A stretch of DNA of 64,000 bases, from NCBI GenBank assembly GCA_963784645.1, contig CAWARY010000005.1:62001-126000 (forward strand), written 5' to 3'. Source of the DNA: JBBRVW01 sp963784645 (GTDB lineage: Bacteria > Actinomycetota > Actinomycetes > JACCUZ01). The translations under genes and the position numbers were made by a program. Positions within the stretch are counted from its first letter, which is position 1, and each line of letters starts with the position of its first letter. Below, one piece after another: positions 25,641 through 34,954 of this stretch. The notes under the pieces were generated by a model. It saw only the letters and a list, made by a program, of their open reading frames with translations. It had not been told where the DNA came from and searched no databases.

Positions 25641-26261
25641 ATGACCCAGCCCCTCGCAGAGACCGTCGACGAGCGCAACGCACGCTTCGAGCGTGACGCG
25701 ATGCAGTACCTCGACCAGCTCTACTCCGCAGGCCTGCGCATGACGCGCAACCCGGCCGACGCCGAGGACCTCGTGCAGGAGACCTACGCCAAGGCGTACG
25801 CCTCCTTCCACCAGTTCCAGGACGGCACGAACCTCAAGGCCTGGCTCTACCGCATCCTGACCAACACGTTCATCAACACCTACCGCAAGGCGCAGCGGCA
25901 GCCGAAGCAGGCCGGGACCGAGACGGTCGAGGACTGGCAGCTGGCGCAGGCGGAGTCGCACATGTCGACCGGGCTGAAGTCCGCCGAGGCCGAGGCGCTC
26001 GACCACCTGCCCGACTCCGATGTGAAGCAGGCCCTGCAGGACATCCCGGAGGACTTCCGGATCGCGGTCTACCTCGCCGACGTCGAGGGCTTTGCCTACA
26101 AGGAGATCGCCGAGATCATGGGTACGCCGATCGGCACCGTCATGTCCCGGTTGCACCGCGGACGCCGGCAGCTGCGCGGCCTGCTCGAGGACTACGCGCG
26201 CGAGCGAGGACTGGTGCCGGCCGGCGCGACAGGCGGGGGAGAGGGAGGCGAGCAGTCGTGA
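25641..26261 (+). CDS. sigR: ECF sigma factor SigR/SigH (thiol-oxidative stress)
   Basis: A 206-residue ECF sigma factor of the SigR/SigH group, which directs RNA polymerase to genes for thioredoxin, mycothiol and proteolysis during disulfide stress. Region 2 is FERDAMQYLDQLYSAGLRMTRNPADAEDLVQETYAKAY with KAWLYRILTNTFINTYRK; region 4 is YLADVEGFAYKEIAEIMGTPIGTVMSRLHRGRRQLR. The ATG at 25641 gives the standard length. An in-frame ATG at 25536 would add 35 residues, like the unstable long form described in Streptomyces coelicolor. The stop overlaps rsrA by GTGA. Confidence 0.95.
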   Translation: MTQPLAETVDERNARFERDAMQYLDQLYSAGLRMTRNPADAEDLVQETYAKAYASFHQFQDGTNLKAWLYRILTNTFINTYRKAQRQPKQAGTETVEDWQLAQAESHMSTGLKSAEAEALDHLPDSDVKQALQDIPEDFRIAVYLADVEGFAYKEIAEIMGTPIGTVMSRLHRGRRQLRGLLEDYARERGLVPAGATGGGEGGEQS

Positions 26262-26530
26262 GCTGTGGCAACCCGCACGAGGTCCCCTGCGCGGAGGTGC
26301 TGGACCGCGTCTACGAGTTCATCGACGGCGAGATCACCGACGCCGACGAGCGGCACGCGATCAAGCACCACCTGGACGAGTGCTCGCCCTGCCTCGCCGA
26401 GTTCGGGCTCGAGGAGCAGGTCAAGGCGATCGTCAAGCGTTCGTGCTCCGACCCGGCTCCCGATGAGCTGCGCGCCAAGGTGCTGCAGCGCATCGCTGTC
26501 GCCCGCGACGGGCTGCGCTCCGAGATCTGA
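26258..26530 (+). CDS. rsrA: Mycothiol-system anti-sigma factor RsrA
   Basis: A 90-residue zinc-binding anti-sigma (ZAS) protein. It holds SigR inactive in the cytoplasm when reduced and releases it when its cysteines form a disulfide. The ZAS motif H38-x3-C42-x2-C45 (HHLDECSPC) and the further cysteines C3 and C11 are all present. The GTG start lies inside the sigR stop region, giving tight coupling of sigma and anti-sigma synthesis. The SigR-type promoter upstream would raise both under stress. Confidence 0.93.
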   Translation: MSCGNPHEVPCAEVLDRVYEFIDGEITDADERHAIKHHLDECSPCLAEFGLEEQVKAIVKRSCSDPAPDELRAKVLQRIAVARDGLRSEI

Positions 26531-26559
26531 CCGTTCCGCACCCGGTCCGGAAACGACAG

Positions 26560-26591
26560 CGGCCCGGGTCGCCGTGAGGCGGACCGGGCCG
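26560..26591. terminator. Hairpin between convergent rsrA and bL37 genes
   Basis: CGGCCCGGGTC and GGACCGGGCCG pair over about ten bases with one bulged G and a ten-base loop. It sits between two convergent stops and could serve both strands. Confidence 0.5.
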
Positions 26592-26607
26592 GTCGACGTG
26601 CTGCGGC

Positions 26608-26682
26608 TCAGCTGTTGGGGCGCTTGCCGTGGTTGGCCTTGTTCTTCTTGCGGGCCTTCTTCTTGCGGGACTTCTTCGCCAT
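26608..26682 (-). CDS. 50S ribosomal protein bL37
   Basis: A 24-residue, extremely basic protein, MAKKSRKKKARKKNKAN followed by HGKRPNS. This is the actinobacterial bL37, a tiny protein first seen in mycobacterial ribosome structures, bound to 23S rRNA in the large subunit. The C-terminal NHGKRPN is its hallmark. Location next to sigR/rsrA fits its conserved position beside sigH/rshA. The ATG is preceded on its strand by GGGAGACATCAG, a good ribosome binding site. Confidence 0.85.
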   Translation of the reverse strand: MAKKSRKKKARKKNKANHGKRPNS

Positions 26683-26830
26683 CTGATGTCTCCCGGGGGT
26701 CGAGCTTCCGGGTCCCATCCTCCCACGGTGGGTAGGGGCCGCCCGCCACGCACCCCGGCGCCCCCGACCGCGGCCGCCCGCCCACCGACGTACGACCACC
26801 ACCGAGCTGCACCGACGAGCAGGAGAACCC

Positions 26831-27880
26831 GTGCGCGCCACCCTGATCCACGCCCCCCGCGACATCCGCGTCGAGGACGTGCCCGACCCCTCCGTCCAGC
26901 GGCCGACCGACGCCGTCGTGCGGGTGGTGGCCTCCTGCGTCTGCGGCTCCGACCTGTGGCCCTACCGCGGCGTCGCCGAGACCACCGAGCCGCACCGGAT
27001 CGGCCACGAGTTCGTGGGTGTCGTCGAGGAGCTCGGGTCCGACGTCGCGACCTTGAAGGTCGGCGACTTCGTCATCGCGCCGTTCGCGCTGTCGGACGGC
27101 ACCTGCGTGCACTGCCGCAACGGCGTGCACACGTCGTGCGAGCACGGAGCCTGGTGGGGCGGCGAGGACTCGGACGGCCTGATGGTCGACGGCGGCCAGG
27201 GTGAGGCCGTCCGTGTCCCGATGGCCGACGGCACGCTGGTCGCGACTCCCGAGATGCCGGACGACTCGATGCTGGCGAGCCTGCTCACGCTGTCCGACGT
27301 GATGGGCACCGGGCACCACGCCGCGGTGTCGGCCGGCGTCGGCAGGGGCGCCACCGTGGTGGTCGTGGGCGACGGTGCGGTCGGCCAGTGCGCCGTCCTC
27401 GCGGCCCGGCGCCTCGGTGCCGAGCGGGTCATCGCGATGTCGCGGCACGCCGACCGTCAGGAGCTCGCCCGGACGTTCGGTGCCACCGACGTCGTCGCCG
27501 AGCGCGGCGACGAGGGCGTGGCGAGGGTCACCGAGCTGCTCGGCGGCATCGGCGCGGACGCGGTGCTCGAGTGCGTCGGGACCAAGGAGTCCATGCAGCA
27601 GGCGATCGACGCGGCGCGCCCCGGCGGCCGGGTGGGCTACGTCGGGGTGCCGGCAGGTGGCGCCGAGCTCCCCATCCGGCAGCTGTTCGGGTCCAACGTG
27701 TCGGTCGGGGGCGGGGTGGCACCGGTGCGCGGCTACCTCCCCGAGCTGCTGACCGACGTGCTGTCCGGCGCGATCGACCCAGGCAAGGTCTTCGACCTGG
27801 TGCTGCCGCTCGACCAGGCGCCCGAGGCGTACGCCGCCATGGACGAGCGTCGCTCGATCAAGACCATGCTTCGTCCGTAG
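26831..27880 (+). CDS. Zinc-dependent medium-chain alcohol dehydrogenase family protein
   Basis: A 349-residue MDR protein. The catalytic zinc ligands are in SCVCGSDLW (C38) and GHEFVGVVEELG (H58, E59). A structural zinc loop at CVHCRNGVHTSCEHG has three cysteines rather than four, so structural zinc may be absent or differently bound. The Rossmann loop is VVVVGDGAVGQCAVLAA near residues 175-191. NAD(P)-dependent oxidation of an unknown alcohol is expected. The gene stands alone, with GCAGGAG 10 bases before its GTG start. Confidence 0.88.
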   Translation: MRATLIHAPRDIRVEDVPDPSVQRPTDAVVRVVASCVCGSDLWPYRGVAETTEPHRIGHEFVGVVEELGSDVATLKVGDFVIAPFALSDGTCVHCRNGVHTSCEHGAWWGGEDSDGLMVDGGQGEAVRVPMADGTLVATPEMPDDSMLASLLTLSDVMGTGHHAAVSAGVGRGATVVVVGDGAVGQCAVLAARRLGAERVIAMSRHADRQELARTFGATDVVAERGDEGVARVTELLGGIGADAVLECVGTKESMQQAIDAARPGGRVGYVGVPAGGAELPIRQLFGSNVSVGGGVAPVRGYLPELLTDVLSGAIDPGKVFDLVLPLDQAPEAYAAMDERRSIKTMLRP

Positions 27881-27896
27881 CGGCGGCTGGGACGTC

Positions 27897-28604
27897 CTAG
27901 CCGGCGAGCTGGCGGTTGAGCGCGGCGAGCACGGACCGCGCGACCGCGTCGGCCTCGTCGCTGCGCACCGCGGCGGAGCCGGTGAGCACCTGCTCGCCGG
28001 TACGCGGGACGACCATCGTGAGGACGGTGAGCGCCACCTCGCGGCTCCCGGTGGCCACGATCGTCGACGACTCGACCTCGCACGGCTGGCCGAGCAGCTC
28101 GGCCACCGCGTCCAGGGTGGCGATCGCCACCAGGCGTGCGCGGTGGGTCGCCCCGGCCGGCCCCTGGCTGGTGCCCTCGAACAGCTGGTCGCCCGCGGCC
28201 AGCGTCACCGAGGCCTCGGTCTCGCCCTTGCCGCTGCGCACCATGATCGCGGCGATCGCGGGCCGCACCACGCCGTCGATCGCGTCGGCGTCGAGGCCCT
28301 CGGTCTCCACCTGGCCCGACTCCTCGGCGGCGGGCGCCGGTGTTGCCGTGGGGGGACCGCTGCGCACCTCGTCGTCGCCCATCTGGACGACCGACACGAT
28401 CCGGTGGTCGATGTCGATGTCGTAGCGCGCCATCGCGAGCGACTGCACGTCGCGCACCACCTGCTTGGCCGCCTTGCCCGGGTCCGCGAGCACGTGGACC
28501 TCGGTCGGCACGGCGTCCGGGCCGGTGACGACGCTGGCGGCGCGCACACCCTGGATGTGGCGCAGCGCGTCCTCGAGCTCGGGCAGCAGACGCAGCGTGG
28601 GCAT
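27897..28604 (-). CDS. Conserved hypothetical protein, 235 residues
   Basis: The product has an N-terminal alpha/beta half (LPELEDALRHIQGVRAASVVTGPDAVPTEVHVLADPGKAAKQVVRDVQ) and a C-terminal alpha/beta half with VRPAIAAIMVRSGKGETEASVTL and a final helix DEADAVARSVLAALNRQLAG. A low-complexity alanine/proline linker near residue 88 joins them, so two small domains are likely. There is no signal peptide or transmembrane span. I do not recognise a family with known function. The ATG at 28604 is the first in the plausible coding part. Confidence 0.7.
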   Translation of the reverse strand: MPTLRLLPELEDALRHIQGVRAASVVTGPDAVPTEVHVLADPGKAAKQVVRDVQSLAMARYDIDIDHRIVSVVQMGDDEVRSGPPTATPAPAAEESGQVETEGLDADAIDGVVRPAIAAIMVRSGKGETEASVTLAAGDQLFEGTSQGPAGATHRARLVAIATLDAVAELLGQPCEVESSTIVATGSREVALTVLTMVVPRTGEQVLTGSAAVRSDEADAVARSVLAALNRQLAG

Positions 28605-28668
28605 GAGCGGCGGGACTCCTCGGGGGTTGTCGTCGGGCGTGCGGCGGGGCGGGTGACCCGCGGCCGGT

Positions 28669-29337
28669 CTACGGGACGGCATCCCGGAGGTCGGCCACGA
28701 ACAGCCGCGGTGGCGGCCCCTCCAGGGTGCTCGGTCCCTGGCCCGCGGAGGTTGAGGCGCGCCGCAGGGCACCCGGATCCAGGTCCGGCTGCTCGGCCTG
28801 CTGCTCGGCCTGCTGGGCGGCCGTCGCCGGTGGGCCGGCGGCCGGCTGCGGGCGCGCCGCCTGGGGGATCCCGTCGGCCGGTCCGGCAGCCGGCCGGACG
28901 CCACGCCAGAGATCCGGGGCGGTGCGGTGCTCGGTGTCCGCGGCCGGCCGGGCAGTCGCCGGGGCCTCGGGAAGGTCTATGACGTCCGGTTCGCCCTGGT
29001 CTGCGGCCCAGCCGGGAGGGTCGTCCTGCGGGACCTCGTGCCAGGCCGCCCGGAGCATCGCCCCGGACCGGTCGACGCTGGCCTGGGCCGACTGCCGTGA
29101 TGCGTCCAGCGCTCCGAGGACGGCCGGCACGACCGCGCGCACGTGGTCGTCGACCCCGTGGACCGCGGCGCGCTGCCAGAACCGGAGTCGCTGGGCGGTG
29201 CGCCGGGAGAGCTCGCCGGCGTCCACCGCAGCCGCGAGCTCGTCGTCGAAGCGTGCCGTGGCGGGGTCGGAGCGGGCGTCCAGCAGTCCGCCGACCAGCT
29301 CGGACCAGAGGGTTCCCCGCACCTCGTCCGCGGTCAC
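28669..29337 (-). CDS. Hypothetical protein, 222 residues, disordered C-terminus
   Basis: Residues 1-100 are helical and acidic/basic mixed (RFDDELAAAVDAGELSRRT then LRFWQRAAVHGVDDHV). The second half is rich in alanine, proline and glutamine, including AAQQAEQQAEQ, and is probably disordered. No cysteines, signal peptide or membrane span are seen. It is upstream of the 235-residue hypothetical gene on the same strand, 64 bases apart, so they may be an operon. I recognise no family. Confidence 0.65.
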   Translation of the reverse strand: MTADEVRGTLWSELVGGLLDARSDPATARFDDELAAAVDAGELSRRTAQRLRFWQRAAVHGVDDHVRAVVPAVLGALDASRQSAQASVDRSGAMLRAAWHEVPQDDPPGWAADQGEPDVIDLPEAPATARPAADTEHRTAPDLWRGVRPAAGPADGIPQAARPQPAAGPPATAAQQAEQQAEQPDLDPGALRRASTSAGQGPSTLEGPPPRLFVADLRDAVP

Positions 29338-29812
29338 GCCATCCTCTGGTCCACGGCCGGAGCGTAAAGGAGTGACGCGCTCAGCCGGGGCCGGTTCCTC
29401 ACGGAATGGTCAACTTGGAGCAAAGGAGTCACCCGTTCGACCTGCACCGGTCACGGGTAGTCATTTCGGGCGAGATTGGTCCGACCTCTGTACACAAATG
29501 GGTCTAAGGCTTGACGCGAGGTTTACCCACACCCTTCACTGACAAGGCGGACCAGCCGACACACCTCCCGGGGGTCGGGGACGATCGGCTCCCAGCACGT
29601 GCCTACTCGGGGGCCGTGACCACCGCGGGGGCTTTGACAACTGCAGAGAGCGTGATCGGGATCGGCAGCACAACCAGCCGATCAGCAGCAGCGTGCTTTT
29701 CTTCGACGCACCACCTGCACCAAGCACAACGGATTCGTCCTGAGCGGAGCGGATCATGCACGGGCACATAGCGGAGCCCGTGACTTGAATCGCAAGGGGA
29801 TGAGACCCACAC
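29338..29812. other. Gene-poor, lower-GC intergenic stretch with hairpins
   Basis: No convincing gene lies here. The stretch is lower in GC than its surroundings. It holds two partial repeats (AAAGGAGTGACGCG near 29364 and AAAGGAGTCACCCG near 29422), a TTGACA at 29634-29639, a hairpin with arms GATCGG/CCGATC at 29660-29665 and 29678-29683, and a hairpin CGGGC/GCCCG at 29761-29780. It resembles a long regulated leader for the HD-GYP operon. I match no known riboswitch class. Confidence 0.5.
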
Positions 29813-29875
29813 ATGAAGAAGATCGTTTCCGCTGTCGAGCAGTTCCTTCAGGCCGGCTCCAACTGGCGCTGGTAA
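29813..29875 (+). CDS. Possible 20-residue peptide upstream of the HD-GYP genes
   Basis: An ATG at 29813 opens MKKIVSAVEQFLQAGSNWRW, ended by TAA. AAGGGGA lies 12 bases upstream, a little far for a ribosome binding site. The first 14 residues would form an amphipathic helix and the end is basic and aromatic. It lies 88 bases before the first HD-GYP gene on the same strand. It could be a regulatory leader, a secreted peptide or chance. A nested hairpin follows the stop (GGGG..GCC-CGAA-GGC..CCCC near 29878-29900). Confidence 0.4.
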   Translation: MKKIVSAVEQFLQAGSNWRW

Positions 29876-29962
29876 ACGGGGACGCCCGAAGGCAAGACCC
29901 CTGCGCTGCCGATCCCCATCACTCTCTCTGTCTTCCTCTGTCAGTCGCGAGACCGGAGACGC

Positions 29963-31318
29963 ATGCCTCCTCTGCCTGCGAGGGCCTGGGCATTCATCGC
30001 CCTCGTCATTGGCGTCTCGGTGCCCCTGGTCGTGGGCGCCGTGATCTTCGGCGCGTCCACCTTCACCTGGCCGGACCTGGTCATGCTCGCCCTGCTCTAC
30101 ATCGTCAGCGACTCCATCGGAGCCCGCGGCACGCGGGACTCGATGACCATCGCCCTCGGATCGATCAGTGCCCTGGCATCGCTGCCCCTGCTGGGCGGCT
30201 ACGGGACTGTGATCCTCGCCTGCAGCACGATTCTCGTCGTCGACTCCGAGCCGTGGGTCAAGCGCGTCTTCAACACCGCCCAGCTGGTTCTCGCCGCCGC
30301 AGGGGCGGCTCTGGTGTTCGCGGCGTTCGGGGGTCACCCGATCGGCATGCACAGCTTCCCCGCACTGCTCGTGCCCTTCGTCCTCGCGTTGGCCGCGCAC
30401 TGCGTCGTCAACGGCCTGCTGGTCGCCGTCGTGGTGAACCTGGCCAACGGCGTCCCGTTCCGGACCATCGTCCAGGGAACAATGATCCGTTCGGTGCCTG
30501 GCTACGTCGGGTACGGCCTGTTCGGTCTTCTCCTGGCGGTCCTGTGGGATGACGACGGCGCCGGGTTGGGCTGGACCGCCGCGCTGCTGCTCCTGCTTCC
30601 GCTGTTCGTGGCCAGGTGGGCCTACGCCCAGTACGTCGAGGAACAGCAGGCCTACGACCGCACGGTCCGCACCCTCATGGCCGCCGTCGAGACCAAGGAC
30701 GTCTACACCCGCGGTCACAGTGAGCGCGTCTCGGCTGCCTCCGTCCTGGTCGCCCGTGAGATCGGTATGCGTGAGGACCGGGTGGCCTCGCTCCGCTACG
30801 CCGGGATGCTGCACGACGTCGGCAAGCTCGGTGTCCCCACCCGGGTGCTGCAGAAGACCGGGCGGCTCACCGACGACGAGTTCGCCGCCATCCAGCGGCA
30901 CCCCATGCAGGGCCTCGAGATGGTCCGTGAGATCGAGTTCCTCGAGGAGGCGCGGGCCGGGATCATGCACCACCACGAGCGGCTCGACGGCCTCGGCTAC
31001 CCGATGGGTCTGCGCGGCGACGCGATCCCCGAGTTCGCCCGGGTCATCGCGGTGGCCGACGCCTTCGACTCGATGACCACCACCCGTTCCTACCGCGGCG
31101 CGCGCAGCCTCGAGGAGGCCGTCGCCGAGCTACGCCGCTGCGCCGGCACCCAGTTCGACCCGCCGAAGGTGGAGGCGCTGGTGCGTGCCCTCGAGGAGCA
31201 CGGCTGGGAGCCGGAGACCACGCCGCTGTTCACCGTGCCCGACCGGGACCTGGTCTTCGACCAGGACGGCAGCTCCTTCGACCACGACGACCCGTACTAC
31301 CTCGAGGGGACCCGGTGA
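29963..31318 (+). CDS. Membrane-anchored HD-GYP domain protein (predicted c-di-GMP phosphodiesterase)
   Basis: A 451-residue protein. Residues 1 to about 225 hold about seven membrane spans forming a sensor-like module. Residues 235-400 are a complete HD-GYP domain: GHSERVSAAS with H252, the HD pair at 284-285 in MLHDVGKLGVP, and HHHERLDGLGYP at 336-347. The third signature (VIAVADAFDSMTT) is intact. HD-GYP enzymes hydrolyse c-di-GMP to GMP or pGpG. The gene overlaps the next, a degenerate relative, by GTGA, so the pair is translationally coupled. No diguanylate cyclase lies in the window. Confidence 0.9.
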   Translation: MPPLPARAWAFIALVIGVSVPLVVGAVIFGASTFTWPDLVMLALLYIVSDSIGARGTRDSMTIALGSISALASLPLLGGYGTVILACSTILVVDSEPWVKRVFNTAQLVLAAAGAALVFAAFGGHPIGMHSFPALLVPFVLALAAHCVVNGLLVAVVVNLANGVPFRTIVQGTMIRSVPGYVGYGLFGLLLAVLWDDDGAGLGWTAALLLLLPLFVARWAYAQYVEEQQAYDRTVRTLMAAVETKDVYTRGHSERVSAASVLVAREIGMREDRVASLRYAGMLHDVGKLGVPTRVLQKTGRLTDDEFAAIQRHPMQGLEMVREIEFLEEARAGIMHHHERLDGLGYPMGLRGDAIPEFARVIAVADAFDSMTTTRSYRGARSLEEAVAELRRCAGTQFDPPKVEALVRALEEHGWEPETTPLFTVPDRDLVFDQDGSSFDHDDPYYLEGTR

Positions 31319-32601
31319 CCTCCGTGCGCCGCAGGTTCGACGACGCGGGGAGCATGGGCTACCTCGTGGTCGTGCTCTCCGCCGGTCTGCTCGCAGTGGG
31401 GGCGATCGTCTCTGTCGCGGCACCGGGTGGCTTCGTCGAGGTCCGGGTGGCTCTCGCCTTTGCGGTGTTCATCGCCTTCGGCGAGTTCGTCCGCATCACG
31501 CTGCCCGGCGGCCGCGACGCCGCACCGCTGGCCACGGCCGGGGCACTCGGTTATCTGCTGCTCACGCGGTTCAACGGAGACTCGGCCGATCACGACGCCC
31601 TCCAGGTCGTCGCGGTGACCGTGATCGCGATGATCGCCGGTGTCGCGCCCCACGCCGTTGCTGGCCGCACTCCGACCCTCGACAGTCTCGCTCGCCGGCT
31701 CCTGGTCATCGGGATCTCCGCCGCTGTCTTCCGCGGCAGCGTCCTGGACGAGAAGGTCGACACCCTGCGGGATGCGCCGCTGGCTCTCGTCCTGATCGCG
31801 GTCGTGGTGCTCAGCCTGGTCGTCGACGCGATCCTGGCGGCCGCCGTGCGAGCCGGCGAGGACCGTGCTCCGTTCAGCGCCGTGCTCCGCAACGAGTTCC
31901 GCGCCCAGGTCGGCATCGGCTCTGCCATCGGCGCCACCGGGGCCCTGATCGCCCTCGCGGCCACGATCATGGGCTACTGGGCGCTGCCGGTGTTCGTCGT
32001 CCCGCTGCTGCTGACGCAGTTCTCGTTCCGCCGCTACGCCGCGATCCGCGAGTCGTCGCTGCAGACCATCCGGGCCCTGTCGCGCGTCACCGAGCTCGGC
32101 GGCTACACCGAGTCCGGCCACTCACGGCGGGTCAGCACCCTGGCCGTCGCCGTCGGTCGTGAGCTCGGCATGAGCGACGCCGACCTGCGCGACCTCGAGT
32201 ACGCCGCACTCATGCACGACATAGGTCAGCTCTCGCTCGCCGAGCCGATCCCCGGAGGCGCCACGGTCGTCGCAGCCCCGGCGGAGCAGCGCCGGATCGC
32301 CCGGCTGGGTGCCGACGTCATCAAGCAGACCGGAGTTCTCGACGGCGTCGCCTCGATCGTCGAGCAGCAGGCCGAGCCGTACCGCCGGGCGCACGACGTG
32401 CAGCGTCGCGACGTCCCGCTCGCCGCCCGCATCATCAAGGCGGTCAACGCCTACGACGACCTGGTCGGCGACTCGTTCGAGATCAGCCGCCGGCTCGACG
32501 CGCTCGAGCGGCTGCGGCTCGGGATGGCCTACGAGTACGACCCGACCGTGGTCGAGTCGCTCTCCCAGACCGTCGAGCGCACCGTCCGCCTCGGCGTCTG
32601 A
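31315..32601 (+). CDS. Membrane protein with degenerate HD-GYP domain
   Basis: A 428-residue protein with the same layout as its upstream neighbour: about six spans up to residue 240, then an HD domain. It keeps GHSRRVSTLA and the HD pair in ALMHDIGQLSLAE, but where HHExxDGxGYP is expected it has VEQQAEPYRR, so the GYP part is missing. It may still bind a nucleotide or act as a regulatory partner. The GTG start overlaps the previous stop. Its 3' end overlaps a convergent DUF5317 gene by 73 bases. Confidence 0.85.
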   Translation: MTSVRRRFDDAGSMGYLVVVLSAGLLAVGAIVSVAAPGGFVEVRVALAFAVFIAFGEFVRITLPGGRDAAPLATAGALGYLLLTRFNGDSADHDALQVVAVTVIAMIAGVAPHAVAGRTPTLDSLARRLLVIGISAAVFRGSVLDEKVDTLRDAPLALVLIAVVVLSLVVDAILAAAVRAGEDRAPFSAVLRNEFRAQVGIGSAIGATGALIALAATIMGYWALPVFVVPLLLTQFSFRRYAAIRESSLQTIRALSRVTELGGYTESGHSRRVSTLAVAVGRELGMSDADLRDLEYAALMHDIGQLSLAEPIPGGATVVAAPAEQRRIARLGADVIKQTGVLDGVASIVEQQAEPYRRAHDVQRRDVPLAARIIKAVNAYDDLVGDSFEISRRLDALERLRLGMAYEYDPTVVESLSQTVERTVRLGV

Positions 32602-33134
32602 CGGCCGTCCCGTCGACGGCGCGCGCCGGCGGTCACCAGCAGCAGGCCCACCCCGGCGGCCACCAGCACGTCGCCGACGCTGACCACCTGGGGCCATCGC
32701 GGCATCGCCACCGGCACGACGTCGCCCAGTCGGGCCAGCCGGGTGCCCGCCCCGGTCGGCTCGCGCATCGCGTCGGACCCGAGGTGCAGCTCGTGCCGGG
32801 CGATCCCGGCCTTCGCGGCGGCGTCGACCGACACCGGCATCGCGGCGTTGGCGGTGACCACGACGACGTTGAGCAGCAGCCCCAGCGCCATCAGGGGGAC
32901 ACCGGGCAACCGGGCGTTGCCCGCGAGGAACAACCCCACCAGGACCGTGGTGAGGACCAGAGCCATACCGCGCGCCAGCCCTGACCCGGGCGCCAGCGTC
33001 GAGGTCAGCAGCTGCACCACGGCGGCGGCGACGAGCAGGCGCACCGCGCGCAGCCGGATGCGTGACAGCCGGCCGCCACCCGTGAGGGCGCCGACGAGCA
33101 GCGCGCCCACCGCGACGACGAGCACCAGGACCAT
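32529..33134 (-). CDS. DUF5317 family membrane protein
   Basis: A 201-residue protein with about five membrane spans (near residues 2-16, 29-48, 54-71, 78-95 and 150-168). The central loop DAAAKAGIARHELHLGSDAMREPTGAG and the following DVVPVAMPRWPQVVSVGDV are features of DUF5317. Function unknown. The 3' end runs into the end of the HD-domain gene, so the last 24 codons are antisense to it. The true stop could be earlier only if the sequence contains an error. Confidence 0.82.
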   Translation of the reverse strand: MVLVLVVAVGALLVGALTGGGRLSRIRLRAVRLLVAAAVVQLLTSTLAPGSGLARGMALVLTTVLVGLFLAGNARLPGVPLMALGLLLNVVVVTANAAMPVSVDAAAKAGIARHELHLGSDAMREPTGAGTRLARLGDVVPVAMPRWPQVVSVGDVLVAAGVGLLLVTAGARRRRDGRQTPRRTVRSTVWESDSTTVGSYS

Positions 33135-33184
33135 CCCGTTAGTCTCGCCTGCCGGACCGCTGTCGACCGGGAGGCCACCCCGCC

Positions 33185-34525
<1,341 letters not shown>

Positions 34526-34612
34526 CCGGCGTCCCGCCGGTTGCCCCGGGGCCTGTGGTTGGATGCCCAACCGGTGGGCGTACGCCGCCGACGCGAGCCG
34601 AGAGGAGCCCCC

Positions 34613-34828
34613 GTGGCGAAGGAAGTTCGGGCCGAGATGGTGGCGAACGTCTGGAAGATCGTCGTCGCGGAGGGGGACGCCGTCTCCGACGGGGACACCC
34701 TGGTGATCCTCGAGTCGATGAAGATGGAGATCCCGGTGCTCGCCGAGGGCGACGGCACGGTGGCGGCCCTGCACGTCGCCGAGGGCGACGTCGTCCAGGA
34801 GGGCGACGTCATCGCCGTCATGGAGTAG
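34613..34828 (+). CDS. Biotin/lipoyl attachment domain carrier protein (TB7.3-like)
   Basis: A 71-residue single-domain carrier. The biotinylation site ESMKMEI places the modified lysine at residue 37, in the hairpin of the biotinyl fold. Size and location near sigR/rsrA match mycobacterial TB7.3 (Rv3221c), a 71-residue biotinylated protein beside sigH/rshA. With the upstream biotin carboxylase it forms a carrier/carboxylase pair. The GTG start follows AGAGGAG by five bases. Confidence 0.9.
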   Translation: MAKEVRAEMVANVWKIVVAEGDAVSDGDTLVILESMKMEIPVLAEGDGTVAALHVAEGDVVQEGDVIAVME

Positions 34829-34954
34829 CGAGGCGAAGGACCGGGGGCTGCGGACCGCCCGGGCGGGCGCGGATCCGGCCCGGCCCGGGCGGGGCTGCCG
34901 CGGATGTCGGCCGACCGGTCATCTTTCGGCTCAAGGTGGGCGGAGGACGGCCCG

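Noticed and set aside
29720..29812. c-di-GMP or c-di-AMP riboswitch before the HD-GYP operon
   Set aside because: I looked for the GEMM-I and ydaO core sequences and could not fit them. The hairpins are noted, but no class can be named.
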